A stretch of 64,000 bases of DNA, from positions 35,559-99,558 of the forward strand of contig NZ_VZPF01000002.1 in assembly GCF_008801695.1 (NCBI RefSeq). Reading direction: 5' to 3'. Source of the DNA: Pantoea stewartii subsp. stewartii. Lineage in GTDB: Bacteria; Pseudomonadota; Gammaproteobacteria; Enterobacterales; Enterobacteriaceae. A program made the translations under genes and the position numbers. The notes under the pieces were generated by a model. The model searched no databases. It had not been told where the DNA came from and saw only the letters and a program-made list of their open reading frames with translations. Of the stretch, positions 40,537-47,666 are shown one piece after another; positions within the stretch are counted from its first letter, which is position 1; the number at the start of each line of letters is the position of its first letter.

Positions 40537-41829
40537 CTAACTGTCTGCTTTGGCACTGTGGGGCACCAATGGGGCACTGTCTCTGAACTGCTGATTGAGA
40601 GTATTTATCTGTTCCATGCTGCTCTCAGGCATCCATCTTCCATAGACGTTATAAACCATCTGGGCGCTGGCATGGCCCATCTGCGATGCAATGAAGGTCG
40701 GGTTAGCACCTGCACTTAACATCCAGCACGCATAGGTATGGCGTGACTGGTAGGCATTGCGGTATCTTATACCGGCACGTTTTATTGCAGAGGCCCACAT
40801 GGTGTTCAATGCGCCTACCGCATAATGATGGCCGTTGCTGATGCCCTGCCGCGTTAGCTGAGGTGTGAATAAAAAGGTGCAGGGGTGCGTGCTTGTCCGG
40901 CCATACTCCCGCAACTTTATCTCTTTCAGGTATTGCTTACCCATGCGGGTAAGCTCTGCCTGATCCCTCAGCGCATTCAGTGCAGGCTCTAGCAGGTGAA
41001 TGAGCCTGTCAGTACCCGCATCCGTTTTGGGTAGCGTAAACTCTCCCAATGACGTCAGATTACGCCTTACCATCAAGGTTCCGGCTTTCAGATCCACATC
41101 TTCCCATGCCAGCGCCACCAGTTCCCCGTGACGCACACCGGTATAAACGGCAACAGTCCAGAGATTTCGCGCCTGCCTGTTATGGCATGCAGCGATGAAC
41201 CGGCTAAACTCATCCTTGTTGATCGGATCCGGTAACGCCCTGGCCTTTTTGAGAGGCGATATACCGGCGAAAGGGTTGGTTTCCAGGTAGCCATTTTCAG
41301 TAGCGAATCGGAACATTCCGGCCAGTGTACCCATGTAGTAATTAACCGTTGGCACCGTCCGCCCCTTCACGGGGATATTCCTTCCCCGCTCCAGTACCTG
41401 ATAACCCGTCAGAAGTTCCTTTCTGACAAAAAGCAGCTCTTCTTTCGTAACAGAAGAAACCAGCCTGTTCCCCCCAACCCTCGGAAGCATGTTTTTTACT
41501 ACCGACTTGTACCTGTGTAGTGCATTGGCGCTGATTTCCATTTTTTTCAGATCCAGCCATTTATCCGCCAGATCTGCCACTGAAATTTCTTTCTTCTCCA
41601 GCCCAAACCGCTTGAGATTGGATGATTCTGGAAACTGCGCAGCGTAATCAAAACTTCCCATTTTAATTGCAAAGCAGACAGAGGCACGAAGCTCTCCGGC
41701 AACCTTGCGGTTCTTGGCGGTGTCAGGCACGCCCAGATTTTCCCGGATGCGCTGACCTTTAAACAGGAACCAAATCCTGAGTGAGCCGCCGTGGTTTTCG
41801 ACGCCTGTCGGGTAAACTGCTTTATTCAT
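40537..41829 (-). CDS. int: Prophage tyrosine integrase
   Basis: A 430-residue site-specific recombinase with an N-terminal arm-binding region, a core-binding SAM-like domain (about residues 85-190) and a C-terminal catalytic domain. Catalytic residues are visible in TGVRHGEL (Arg), SRHTYACWML (His and following), MGHAS (His) and VYGRW (Tyr region). It lies next to the broken rutR, transcribed toward the junction, the usual position for int beside attL. It is the last gene of the leftward operon. Confidence 0.94.
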   Translation of the reverse strand: MNKAVYPTGVENHGGSLRIWFLFKGQRIRENLGVPDTAKNRKVAGELRASVCFAIKMGSFDYAAQFPESSNLKRFGLEKKEISVADLADKWLDLKKMEISANALHRYKSVVKNMLPRVGGNRLVSSVTKEELLFVRKELLTGYQVLERGRNIPVKGRTVPTVNYYMGTLAGMFRFATENGYLETNPFAGISPLKKARALPDPINKDEFSRFIAACHNRQARNLWTVAVYTGVRHGELVALAWEDVDLKAGTLMVRRNLTSLGEFTLPKTDAGTDRLIHLLEPALNALRDQAELTRMGKQYLKEIKLREYGRTSTHPCTFLFTPQLTRQGISNGHHYAVGALNTMWASAIKRAGIRYRNAYQSRHTYACWMLSAGANPTFIASQMGHASAQMVYNVYGRWMPESSMEQINTLNQQFRDSAPLVPHSAKADS

Positions 41830-41884
41830 TGTTCCCTCCTGACGTCCAGGAGCCTCGTCAGTCTATCTCTTTAAATTCTTCCGG

Positions 41885-42118
41885 TCATCCGATGGGATGT
41901 TTCTGGGCCGAAACCCACGCATCAATTGCCTTTCGGTTATACATGCATTCGCTGGTGGGCTTAGGCTCTCCGTCTGGCGAAACGTGCTTATACTCTCTAC
42001 CCAAAAGCCATGAGTTTTTACGGGCGCGAGCAATAGTTCCAGATTTCAGGCCCGATACCGCAATCAGAACCTGTTCAGTAACCCACTCATTGGGCTCAAG
42101 ATGAATGACAGTTGTCAT
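41885..42118 (-). CDS. xis: Excisionase-like protein
   Basis: A 77-residue small DNA-binding protein with MTTVIHLEPNEWVTEQVLIAV and a MYNRKAIDAWV end, the pattern of the phage excisionase-like (Xis) family with a winged helix. It lies directly upstream of int and would direct excision and recreate rutR. Confidence 0.82.
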   Translation of the reverse strand: MTTVIHLEPNEWVTEQVLIAVSGLKSGTIARARKNSWLLGREYKHVSPDGEPKPTSECMYNRKAIDAWVSAQKHPIG

Positions 42119-42121
42119 AAA

Positions 42122-42493
42122 TTACCGTCCTGTGGGCGCGGCCCACTGCAATGCATTAATCACTTCAACCTGAATGGCCGCCTTGATCCTCACTTCAGGC
42201 CAGCCATCACGAAACGCAATGTGCAGCATCTCGTGAATACGTGTCGCTGCATCACGTGCAAGGCTTTCATGCTCGTAGCTGGTGGCTGGCAATGTAATTC
42301 CTCGCCCGGTAGCACGCTTGATTTTCAGATAGCCTTTACGCTCCAGTGCGTTAATGTGGTTCACCGCTGAATTTGGTGATTTCCATCCCATGCCTTCGGT
42401 AATTTCCACGATGGTTGGCGACAGACCATTTTCCCGAATAAAGCCGCGGATGAAATCGAACGTGCGCTGCTGCGTGTCAGTCATTTTTTCCAC
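42122..42493 (-). CDS. LexA-type winged-helix DNA-binding protein without peptidase domain
   Basis: Residues 4-65 (TQQRTFDFIRGFIRENGLSP, then SAVNHINALERKGYLK) match the N-terminal winged helix of LexA, with the recognition-helix position before GYLK and GRGITL. The LexA dimerisation and Ser-Lys peptidase domain is absent and replaced by about 50 helical residues. The GTG at 42493 is well spaced from GGAGGTGAAC; an ATG at 42484 is the alternative. It overlaps the neighbouring gene start. A regulatory role is inferred. Confidence 0.7.
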   Translation of the reverse strand: MEKMTDTQQRTFDFIRGFIRENGLSPTIVEITEGMGWKSPNSAVNHINALERKGYLKIKRATGRGITLPATSYEHESLARDAATRIHEMLHIAFRDGWPEVRIKAAIQVEVINALQWAAPTGR

Positions 42494-42860
42494 CGTTCAC
42501 CTCCGGCGCGGCTGCCAGCATTGCCGAATAGCAAAGTTTGGCCTCGTGTGCTGCCTGCTGACATCCGCTCATTGCCTCGTATGCCGCCCAATCTGCTGGG
42601 TCACTAAAAATGACGCTGGGTGCAGACTCGAAACCGCGAATGACCATTTCTTCCGTTGGCTCTACCGGAACAAGCTTCCAGCCATCAGGAATCGAAACCT
42701 GCAATGCAGTCGCGGCGGTAAGAGCTTTCTCAACCAAAACCCGATAAGCCATTTGCGCCCGAACAGCATCAGGGGATCGCCATGTCTCTACTTCTGGTAG
42801 TTTGAATGGCTTCTGCATCGCCAGCTCGTCGTTGAGGTCTGCCATGTCACGCTGCGTCAT
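42477..42860 (-). CDS. Phage protein of unknown function
   Basis: A 127-residue protein containing SIPDGWKLVPVEPTEEMV, a motif widespread in small proteins of lambdoid phages, and LCYSAMLAAAPE at the C terminus. The ATG at 42860 is chosen; the open frame extends upstream into the neighbouring gene. It overlaps both neighbours by about 15 bp. I do not know its role. Confidence 0.6.
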   Translation of the reverse strand: MTQRDMADLNDELAMQKPFKLPEVETWRSPDAVRAQMAYRVLVEKALTAATALQVSIPDGWKLVPVEPTEEMVIRGFESAPSVIFSDPADWAAYEAMSGCQQAAHEAKLCYSAMLAAAPEVNGGKND

Positions 42861-43191
42861 TGGGAACCACCTTAGCGAACCCGGCAGCCAGAATGCTTTT
42901 TGCCACTTTGGTTGGGTCGAGTTTGCATATAGCATCATCCTCAGCCTCTGTAAGCACAGCTTTCATCAGCTCGTTACACAGAACGCCGTCATAATCCTTC
43001 GGCCAGAAATCGGATGGCATACCGTAGCTGTCGCAGTAGAAGAATGTATCGATAGTGATTTGCGCGGCTTCCTGTTCCGTGCGCGGCGGCTGACGATATC
43101 CAGCCTCCCAAACGATATCCACTACAGCGGACGGATCACCTTTTGCCTCTTTCACCAGTGCAATCAGTTCAAAAATATTTTCCTGGCTCAT
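42847..43191 (-). CDS. Phage protein of unknown function
   Basis: A 114-residue acidic protein (MSQENIFELIALVKEAKGD) with no motif I recognise. It overlaps the next gene upstream by 4 bp (ATGA) and so belongs to the tightly coupled leftward operon. Confidence 0.6.
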   Translation of the reverse strand: MSQENIFELIALVKEAKGDPSAVVDIVWEAGYRQPPRTEQEAAQITIDTFFYCDSYGMPSDFWPKDYDGVLCNELMKAVLTEAEDDAICKLDPTKVAKSILAAGFAKVVPNDAA

Positions 43192-43586
43192 TTGCCCACC
43201 GCCTTATTCAACTCTTCCTGCAAACGCTGCTCAGCGATTGCCTGCGCCAGAACGCGGCAATTCAGCAAACTTTCCTTCGACACCTCGCTGCGCAACAGCC
43301 TGAGCAGTTCTTCGCTCTCAAACTGGCTGCGCATACGGTTCATCTGCTTCTCTTCCTGACGCAGAACAGAAAGCCGTTCGGTAATCCGGCGCTGCATTTT
43401 TCGCCATGCAGTGAGCGCATCAGTTGTGCGGCGAAAACGTCCAATGTCCGATGGATCAATTTCTGCGACGCGCACTTTGATGCTGTCGATAGTTTTGTTG
43501 GTGATGGCCAGCGCCTTGAGGTGATCGGCGATACCATCCAGCCCTTCAATATTGATGCGGCCGTTAGGCAGTTGAATATTGCTCAC
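43188..43586 (-). CDS. Phage protein of unknown function, helical and charged
   Basis: A 132-residue protein with a long charged helical central part (RRITERLSVLRQEEKQMNRM) suggesting a coiled coil. Both ends overlap neighbours by 4 bp. No family recognised. Confidence 0.6.
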   Translation of the reverse strand: MSNIQLPNGRINIEGLDGIADHLKALAITNKTIDSIKVRVAEIDPSDIGRFRRTTDALTAWRKMQRRITERLSVLRQEEKQMNRMRSQFESEELLRLLRSEVSKESLLNCRVLAQAIAEQRLQEELNKAVGK

Positions 43587-43804
43587 TGTGCAGCCTCCCG
43601 CATTACTGCCTTATATGCCCGCAAACCACGTTTAACCGGCCCGCTGATTACCGTCTTGCGAAAGAAGATGCCTGACGTGCTGGCCCGAACATCAGCAGAG
43701 AGCAGGGCGGCATCAACCGCCCGCTGGTGCCTGCGATATTCAAAAAGGCTGCTGGTGATAGTCAGCGTGGCCGTGGCTCCGTTATCTCTGAAATCAAACT
43801 TCAT
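43583..43804 (-). CDS. Small phage protein of unknown function
   Basis: A 73-residue basic protein beginning MKFDFRDNGATATLTITS. The ATG at 43804 overlaps the stop codon of a 41-residue membrane protein gene (ATGA), which supports this start over one at 43825. Confidence 0.6.
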   Translation of the reverse strand: MKFDFRDNGATATLTITSSLFEYRRHQRAVDAALLSADVRASTSGIFFRKTVISGPVKRGLRAYKAVMREAAQ

Positions 43805-43926
43805 CCGATCACCCCCTTGAGCCAATGGCTAAAACCAATGAAGCAGAAGAACCCCGCTGTTAATCCCAGCCCCGCGAGGCTGGAAAAGAACAGGGTGAAC
43901 ATGACCAGCTCAGCAACTTTTTTCAT
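43801..43926 (-). CDS. 41-residue phage membrane protein
   Basis: A short frame starting MKKVAELVMFTLFFSSLAGL and ending FSHWLKGVIG. It has two hydrophobic stretches, about residues 7-18 and 19-32, that could form one or two membrane helices. It overlaps the gene before it (KilA-N, ATGA at 43923) and the gene after it (ATGA at 43801), so the frame exactly fills the gap between two genes. That fit is the main support for it. Confidence 0.6.
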   Translation of the reverse strand: MKKVAELVMFTLFFSSLAGLGLTAGFFCFIGFSHWLKGVIG

Positions 43927-44504
43927 TTGCCACCGCCTTTAAGCACCATCGATACCTGACCGGCTTTATCCAGCGCTTCGATCATCAACTGGCGCTTGCC
44001 TTTGGTTTTCTTGCGTCCGTTCATAATCAGGCTGCAAATGGTCAGCAATTCCGCTTCTTGTTGCTCATCACGCGAAACGATATGCCGCAGCTCTTCAAAG
44101 CGTCCGGTCAGGTGCGCCAGTGAGGGCATGTTCTCCAGGCTGATATGACTACTGCCAGACTTGAAGTCGATGAAAGCCTGGTTAACGTCAAGCTGGAAGT
44201 CAGCCCTAACCCAGCCGGCATAAGACACAGCAATCAACTCATGTGCATATGTACCGGGCGAAGCGCCGCCAATCGCCGTATCGACTACTTTTTGAGCTGC
44301 CGCCATATTTGGCGTCTGGAACATTTTCAACAACTTAGATTCGAGTTCCGCAATGAGCTCTTTCGCCTGTTTCGTCCTGAGCCAGCGGTTAGGCTCTTTG
44401 TTCTCACCCTCACCACTGGCCTTGTGCAGCGTGTTCAGGTTGTAGCGCCCAAACTCATCAAGCGGAATTTCCACGCCAACCACTACCGGGAGTTTGTTAA
44501 TCAT
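43923..44504 (-). CDS. KilA-N domain DNA-binding protein
   Basis: A 193-residue protein whose first 110 residues fit the KilA-N fold: RYNLNTLHKASGEGENKEPNRW, LRTKQAKELI, GTYAHELIAVSYAGWV and DVNQAFIDF. The C-terminal part is basic and helical. KilA-N proteins in phages are DNA-binding and in P1 one is lethal when overproduced. It sits in the leftward operon with 4-bp overlaps on both sides. Confidence 0.85.
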   Translation of the reverse strand: MINKLPVVVGVEIPLDEFGRYNLNTLHKASGEGENKEPNRWLRTKQAKELIAELESKLLKMFQTPNMAAAQKVVDTAIGGASPGTYAHELIAVSYAGWVRADFQLDVNQAFIDFKSGSSHISLENMPSLAHLTGRFEELRHIVSRDEQQEAELLTICSLIMNGRKKTKGKRQLMIEALDKAGQVSMVLKGGGK

Positions 44505-45076
44505 GCTTTCACCTCTGGGAAGTCCTCGATGCTGTAACGCATAGGCATGACAACGAACTGAGCGTTACCAAACTTTTCCATTACTGAGCGATCGAACATG
44601 AGGCGGCATGCGGTTGTTTCACCGGATGGTGCCAGACGAATACGAATGAGGTCGCTGCCTTTGCCAAACATTTTCAGCGGGTAGCTGAGATAATGAGCGC
44701 TCAGTGCGGGGGTAGCATTTTCATCGACTGACTTCGGGATCACCCTGTCCATGTCAGGGAACCGGCCTTCAAGAATTTTGATGACAGTAAAGCCAATTCT
44801 TTCGCCCGCTTCATCACGATGCACAGCGTAGGGTTCTTTACTGAAATGAATCTCAGTAGTTTCTGCACGAGCCGGAACCGCGCCGCCAAACCAGACGATG
44901 ACGTCTTTATTGGTTTTAAAGCCGTGTTCCATCCGAAGCGCAACGTGTCCATTGGTTGCCTCCAGATACTGTGGCGTGATATGCACTCCCTCCAAATAAT
45001 AACGAGGGTCTTTTCTGGCAACGCAAACCAGCGCGGCGCGAAGAAGGCCAGAATTAATAACCAGTGTTTTACTCAT
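44501..45076 (-). CDS. Shortened DNA polymerase III beta-clamp-like protein
   Basis: The 191-residue product resembles the DnaN sliding clamp in order: RYYLEGVHI (DnaN RYYLNGMLF), ATNGHVAL (ATDGHRLA), GRFPDMDRVIP (GRFPDYRRVLP), and the C-terminal QFVVMPMRY (DnaN ends AYVVMPMRL). Domain I and the first half of domain III appear to be missing. It could form a smaller ring with itself, join the host clamp, or bind clamp partners. The ATG at 45076 is preceded by a good ribosome site (GGAGGAAGGCG). It overlaps the neighbours on both sides. Confidence 0.8.
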   Translation of the reverse strand: MSKTLVINSGLLRAALVCVARKDPRYYLEGVHITPQYLEATNGHVALRMEHGFKTNKDVIVWFGGAVPARAETTEIHFSKEPYAVHRDEAGERIGFTVIKILEGRFPDMDRVIPKSVDENATPALSAHYLSYPLKMFGKGSDLIRIRLAPSGETTACRLMFDRSVMEKFGNAQFVVMPMRYSIEDFPEVKA

Positions 45077-45350
45077 CGCCTTCTTCCTCCAGTTTTTCTG
45101 TATCCTGATCGGCCAGTTCGTCAAGCGCGGCATCGAATTGCTCAGCTTCGTGATAAGTAGCAATGCGGATAGATTTAAACGTTGGTGAGGAAAGTTCCTC
45201 CTTGCTGTTAAGAATCCCCACTACCGCCGAAACTGCCGTTCCTGTCTCGCTGCTGCCCTGGCAAAAAATGGAATACTCACGGCGTTCACCCAAAAGATCG
45301 GTAACCATGAACGTGACGCGATACCAGACCTGCATAAGTTCGTCTTTCAT
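45069..45350 (-). CDS. Acidic phage protein of unknown function
   Basis: A 93-residue protein starting MKDELMQVWYRVTFMVTD and ending in a very acidic tail (LEEEGDE). The start at 45350 has GAGAGG in front; the frame remains open far upstream but that part is out of context. It overlaps the clamp-like gene by 8 bp, so the two are probably co-translated. Confidence 0.6.
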   Translation of the reverse strand: MKDELMQVWYRVTFMVTDLLGERREYSIFCQGSSETGTAVSAVVGILNSKEELSSPTFKSIRIATYHEAEQFDAALDELADQDTEKLEEEGDE

Positions 45351-45360
45351 TTTTTTCCTC

Positions 45361-45747
45361 TCAGTAAGGTTTGTTAGCCAGGTGTTCGGCATACTGTGTT
45401 TTGATGGCTTCGTGCTTTGCCACCCAGGCTTTAAACTCGCGCTTTTTAGCCAGGATGCGGCGAATGCGGCGGGCCGTCCGGTTGTGCGCAAAAAGATACT
45501 GCTGAGTGTGCGGGCCAACGCTGTGCGGAACTGGCTGGTTAAACCCATCAAGCATGGGGTCGTTGGTCTGAAGACCCGCGTGATGAAAAGTTTTGGTGAC
45601 CATGTAATGCGCCAGATTGTTGATGGCGGCACTGCGGCTCAGGCAACGCTTTGACCAGCCGTGACGGGTCACGACGAATACTGGTGAGCTGACGATGCGA
45701 AATGATTCGTCGATTGAGTCTTCTTTAATTACTGATAATTTTTTCAT
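45361..45747 (-). CDS. Basic phage protein of unknown function
   Basis: A 128-residue protein rich in His and Arg (for example HNRTARRIRRILAKKREFKA), suggesting nucleic-acid binding. It overlaps the ParE-like gene by 4 bp. I do not recognise the family. Confidence 0.55.
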   Translation of the reverse strand: MKKLSVIKEDSIDESFRIVSSPVFVVTRHGWSKRCLSRSAAINNLAHYMVTKTFHHAGLQTNDPMLDGFNQPVPHSVGPHTQQYLFAHNRTARRIRRILAKKREFKAWVAKHEAIKTQYAEHLANKPY

Positions 45748-45968
45748 TTCTTTCCGTCCTTAACTCCGTTATAGGTTTCATGTGTCATTAACTGCCAGTC
45801 TTTGCCGTTATTCCGCGACAGCAGACGCCAACGAGGATTAACTGCCAGGCTGAGGTAGCCGGTACTACGAATGCGGCAGGCGAATATCCGGCGCTTCCTG
45901 TACTGCGATAATTTCTTCGTTGCCTGAACGATTACCCATTCAGGCGCTTTAAAAGTTGTAAGGCTCAT
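45744..45968 (-). CDS. ParE-like toxin domain protein, candidate
   Basis: A 74-residue basic protein whose second half (SLAVNPRWRLLSRNNGKDW, then QLMTHETYN) resembles the beta-sheet core of phage ParE-like toxin-domain proteins, which typically read RWRLLSxDxG with SHExYN. The first half (FKAPEWVIVQATKKLSQY) fits the leading helices. No obvious antitoxin partner with a DNA-binding domain is adjacent; the next gene upstream (45965) overlaps by 4 bp and is the only candidate. The family call is from memory. Confidence 0.5.
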   Translation of the reverse strand: MSLTTFKAPEWVIVQATKKLSQYRKRRIFACRIRSTGYLSLAVNPRWRLLSRNNGKDWQLMTHETYNGVKDGKK

Positions 45969-46309
45969 TTATCACCACTGCTGGCGAATGCTTCCTCTGC
46001 AACGTTTTCAATCAGCCCGCTCATGAATTCAACGCCGACAGAAGTTAATCTGTCTTTATTCGTATTAAGGCAGTTCTGGTAATGGCTTCTTATTTCACTC
46101 TCTGCCTGATCGTTGGGGTAAGCTGCATAAACCGCCGTCTCAAAGAAATGAACCAGAGCGCCAATCAGCTTTGTCTCATTAATCTGTAACCTGACTGATT
46201 CACCATTTGATAATTTTACAGTGCAAAATTTATGACCATTTTTCATCAGCATTGAATTGATTGTCGCAGCAACCAGATAATTGCGGTTGTTCTCAAGGAT
46301 GCTGGTCAT
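45965..46309 (-). CDS. Phage protein of unknown function
   Basis: A 114-residue protein (MTSILENNRNYLVAATINSM) with a predicted mixed fold and an acidic C terminus. It overlaps its neighbours by 4 bp on each side and lies just before the ParE-like gene, so an antitoxin or unrelated role are both possible. I recognise no family. Confidence 0.55.
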   Translation of the reverse strand: MTSILENNRNYLVAATINSMLMKNGHKFCTVKLSNGESVRLQINETKLIGALVHFFETAVYAAYPNDQAESEIRSHYQNCLNTNKDRLTSVGVEFMSGLIENVAEEAFASSGDK

Positions 46310-46491
46310 TCCGCTTCGTCCTTTTCAAACCCTGCCTTGCAGAAGTGATAGAGTTCATTACTTAAGTTGAGGCTCAGGCCTGTCAAAACATCTTTTTCAT
46401 GATTAGATAGCTGGGAAGAATAAATAACCTGAACTAAAACATTTAACTGCTCAGAAATGTTTTTGGCTTCTTCGAAATTGTCAATTTCCAT
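46306..46491 (-). CDS. Small acidic helical protein A
   Basis: A 61-residue acidic protein (MEIDNFEEAKNISEQLNVLV) with two or three predicted helices. The ATG at 46491 overlaps the stop of a 35-residue frame. It resembles the protein at 47138 in the segment EAKNISEQLNVLV versus EAYTLSKSLNVII, suggesting paralogy. Confidence 0.6.
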   Translation of the reverse strand: MEIDNFEEAKNISEQLNVLVQVIYSSQLSNHEKDVLTGLSLNLSNELYHFCKAGFEKDEAE

Positions 46492-46598
46492 CACTTCACC
46501 CCATAAGCAGCGCGGAGAAAAAGGTTTGCAATTACGTCATGCTTCGACAGGTGGCAGGTCTGAGCGTGACGGTATGCGGTTGAGTTTTTAATGCTCAT
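46491..46598 (-). CDS. 35-residue phage protein, possible
   Basis: A short frame starting MSIKNSTAYRHAQTCHL and ending LRAAYGVK. Its ATG overlaps the end of the gene before it, and its TGA overlaps the ATG of the gene after it. It fills the only gap of its size in this coupled gene chain. No homologue recognised. Confidence 0.45.
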   Translation of the reverse strand: MSIKNSTAYRHAQTCHLSKHDVIANLFLRAAYGVK

Positions 46599-46827
46599 TA
46601 GCTTTATCCATACGGTCGATGCGCACCTGCATGTTTTCGATAGTTTCATACGCAGAACTAATCGCGCATTTCAGGCCCAAATCAATTTCAATATGGTCAC
46701 AATCAGAATTGTGAATAATGTCAATCGCCGTAATTGCTTGCAGAATGCGATTATGGAAGCGCTTTAAATCATCTAAAATTTCTTTAGAGCCCGCACAGTT
46801 AACGCAATTAATATCTGTATTTTTCAT
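46588..46827 (-). CDS. Small acidic helical protein B
   Basis: A 79-residue acidic protein with CVNCAG near the N terminus and a run of predicted helices (ILQAITAIDIIHNSD, AYETIENMQVRIDRM). The general pattern resembles the other small proteins of this cluster. Function unknown. Confidence 0.6.
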   Translation of the reverse strand: MKNTDINCVNCAGSKEILDDLKRFHNRILQAITAIDIIHNSDCDHIEIDLGLKCAISSAYETIENMQVRIDRMDKANEH

Positions 46828-46872
46828 AATCTAAACACCATGAGTTATTGATTGCTGAAACTGGTAAGGTGA

Positions 46873-47070
46873 CTACTTCTTAAATTTATAGAGAAGTTTC
46901 TCTAACTCGTTAACCGCATGCATACCTGAACGCTCAGCACAGCCCATAATTGAAACAATGTCGGTGCTATTAATACTGCTGCAATTCTTATAGGCAACTT
47001 CAATAGCGGTGAATGAATCCACTATCTGACTGATATAGATATCAGTGCTGCTAAGTTCATCATCTTTCAT
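46873..47070 (-). CDS. Small acidic helical protein C
   Basis: A 65-residue acidic protein (MKDDELSSTDIYISQIVDSF) ending in LEKLLYKFKK. The ATG at 47070 has CAGGAG in front; a start at 47097 would lack one. Predicted mainly helical. Function unknown. Confidence 0.6.
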   Translation of the reverse strand: MKDDELSSTDIYISQIVDSFTAIEVAYKNCSSINSTDIVSIMGCAERSGMHAVNELEKLLYKFKK

Positions 47071-47137
47071 TTCCCGCACTCCTGATTTTGGTTGCACGAA
47101 TCCCGCGCCGTTGGGCGTGAATATTAAATTGGTTTAA

Positions 47138-47347
47138 TTAATTATTATCGATTTTAAGGAGTTTTTGTATTGCTTTACCCTGATTGTCGGTCACTGATTC
47201 ACAAATATGTGACAGACCGTAAAAGGCTGCTGAGTTATCATCTTGATCAGGAGGAAGCGAGTCCATCATTTTTTTGATGATAACGTTCAAGGACTTTGAA
47301 AGCGTATATGCTTCATTGAGTTCATCGATATTAATTGACATATTCAT
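47138..47347 (-). CDS. Small acidic helical protein D
   Basis: A 69-residue acidic protein (MNMSINIDELNEAYTLSKSL) that overlaps the preceding gene by 4 bp. It shares EA-x-x-x-S-x-x-LNV with the protein at 46306. Function unknown. Confidence 0.6.
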   Translation of the reverse strand: MNMSINIDELNEAYTLSKSLNVIIKKMMDSLPPDQDDNSAAFYGLSHICESVTDNQGKAIQKLLKIDNN

Positions 47348-47535
47348 TCACCCATTGACAAATTTTTGAGATTGTTTGTATTAATATCCCAAACTGTAGA
47401 TATGACATTTTCAATATCTTCTTCTTGTACATCACCTGTACTCAAAGCAATCAACAGAATTGAAAGGATAGAATCTATTTTTTGCGATGCTTCTAAAGCA
47501 TTTTTTTGTTTCTGAAGTTCGAATTGCTTTAACAT
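47344..47535 (-). CDS. Small helical protein E, first gene of the leftward operon
   Basis: A 63-residue protein (MLKQFELQKQKNALEASQKI) with acidic helices (GDVQEEDIENVIST). It is the first gene after the leftward promoter, the position held by N in lambda. It lacks the Arg-rich N terminus of N proteins, so an antitermination role is not supported by sequence. Confidence 0.6.
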   Translation of the reverse strand: MLKQFELQKQKNALEASQKIDSILSILLIALSTGDVQEEDIENVISTVWDINTNNLKNLSMGE

Positions 47536-47568
47536 TATTACTTCCTCGGTCGCGCTCTGGAATTAAAT

Positions 47569-47616
47569 GTAACTAAAGTATCATTCGTGGTCAAGGCTGT
47601 ATGATACTTTTTTTTC
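47569..47616 (-). promoter_or_regulatory. Left operator and promoter of the prophage
   Basis: Two operator copies lie here: GTAACTAAAGTATC (47569-47582) and GATACTTTTTTTTC (47603-47616), inverted relative to each other. On the minus strand, TTGACC followed by 17 bp and TACATT gives a promoter that spans the first site, so repressor bound there would block leftward transcription. The layout equals lambda OL/PL. Confidence 0.75.
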
Positions 47617-47666
47617 GCTCGAGGTTGTAAAAAAAGCCGCAAAAGCGGCTTATTCATTGAATTTTA

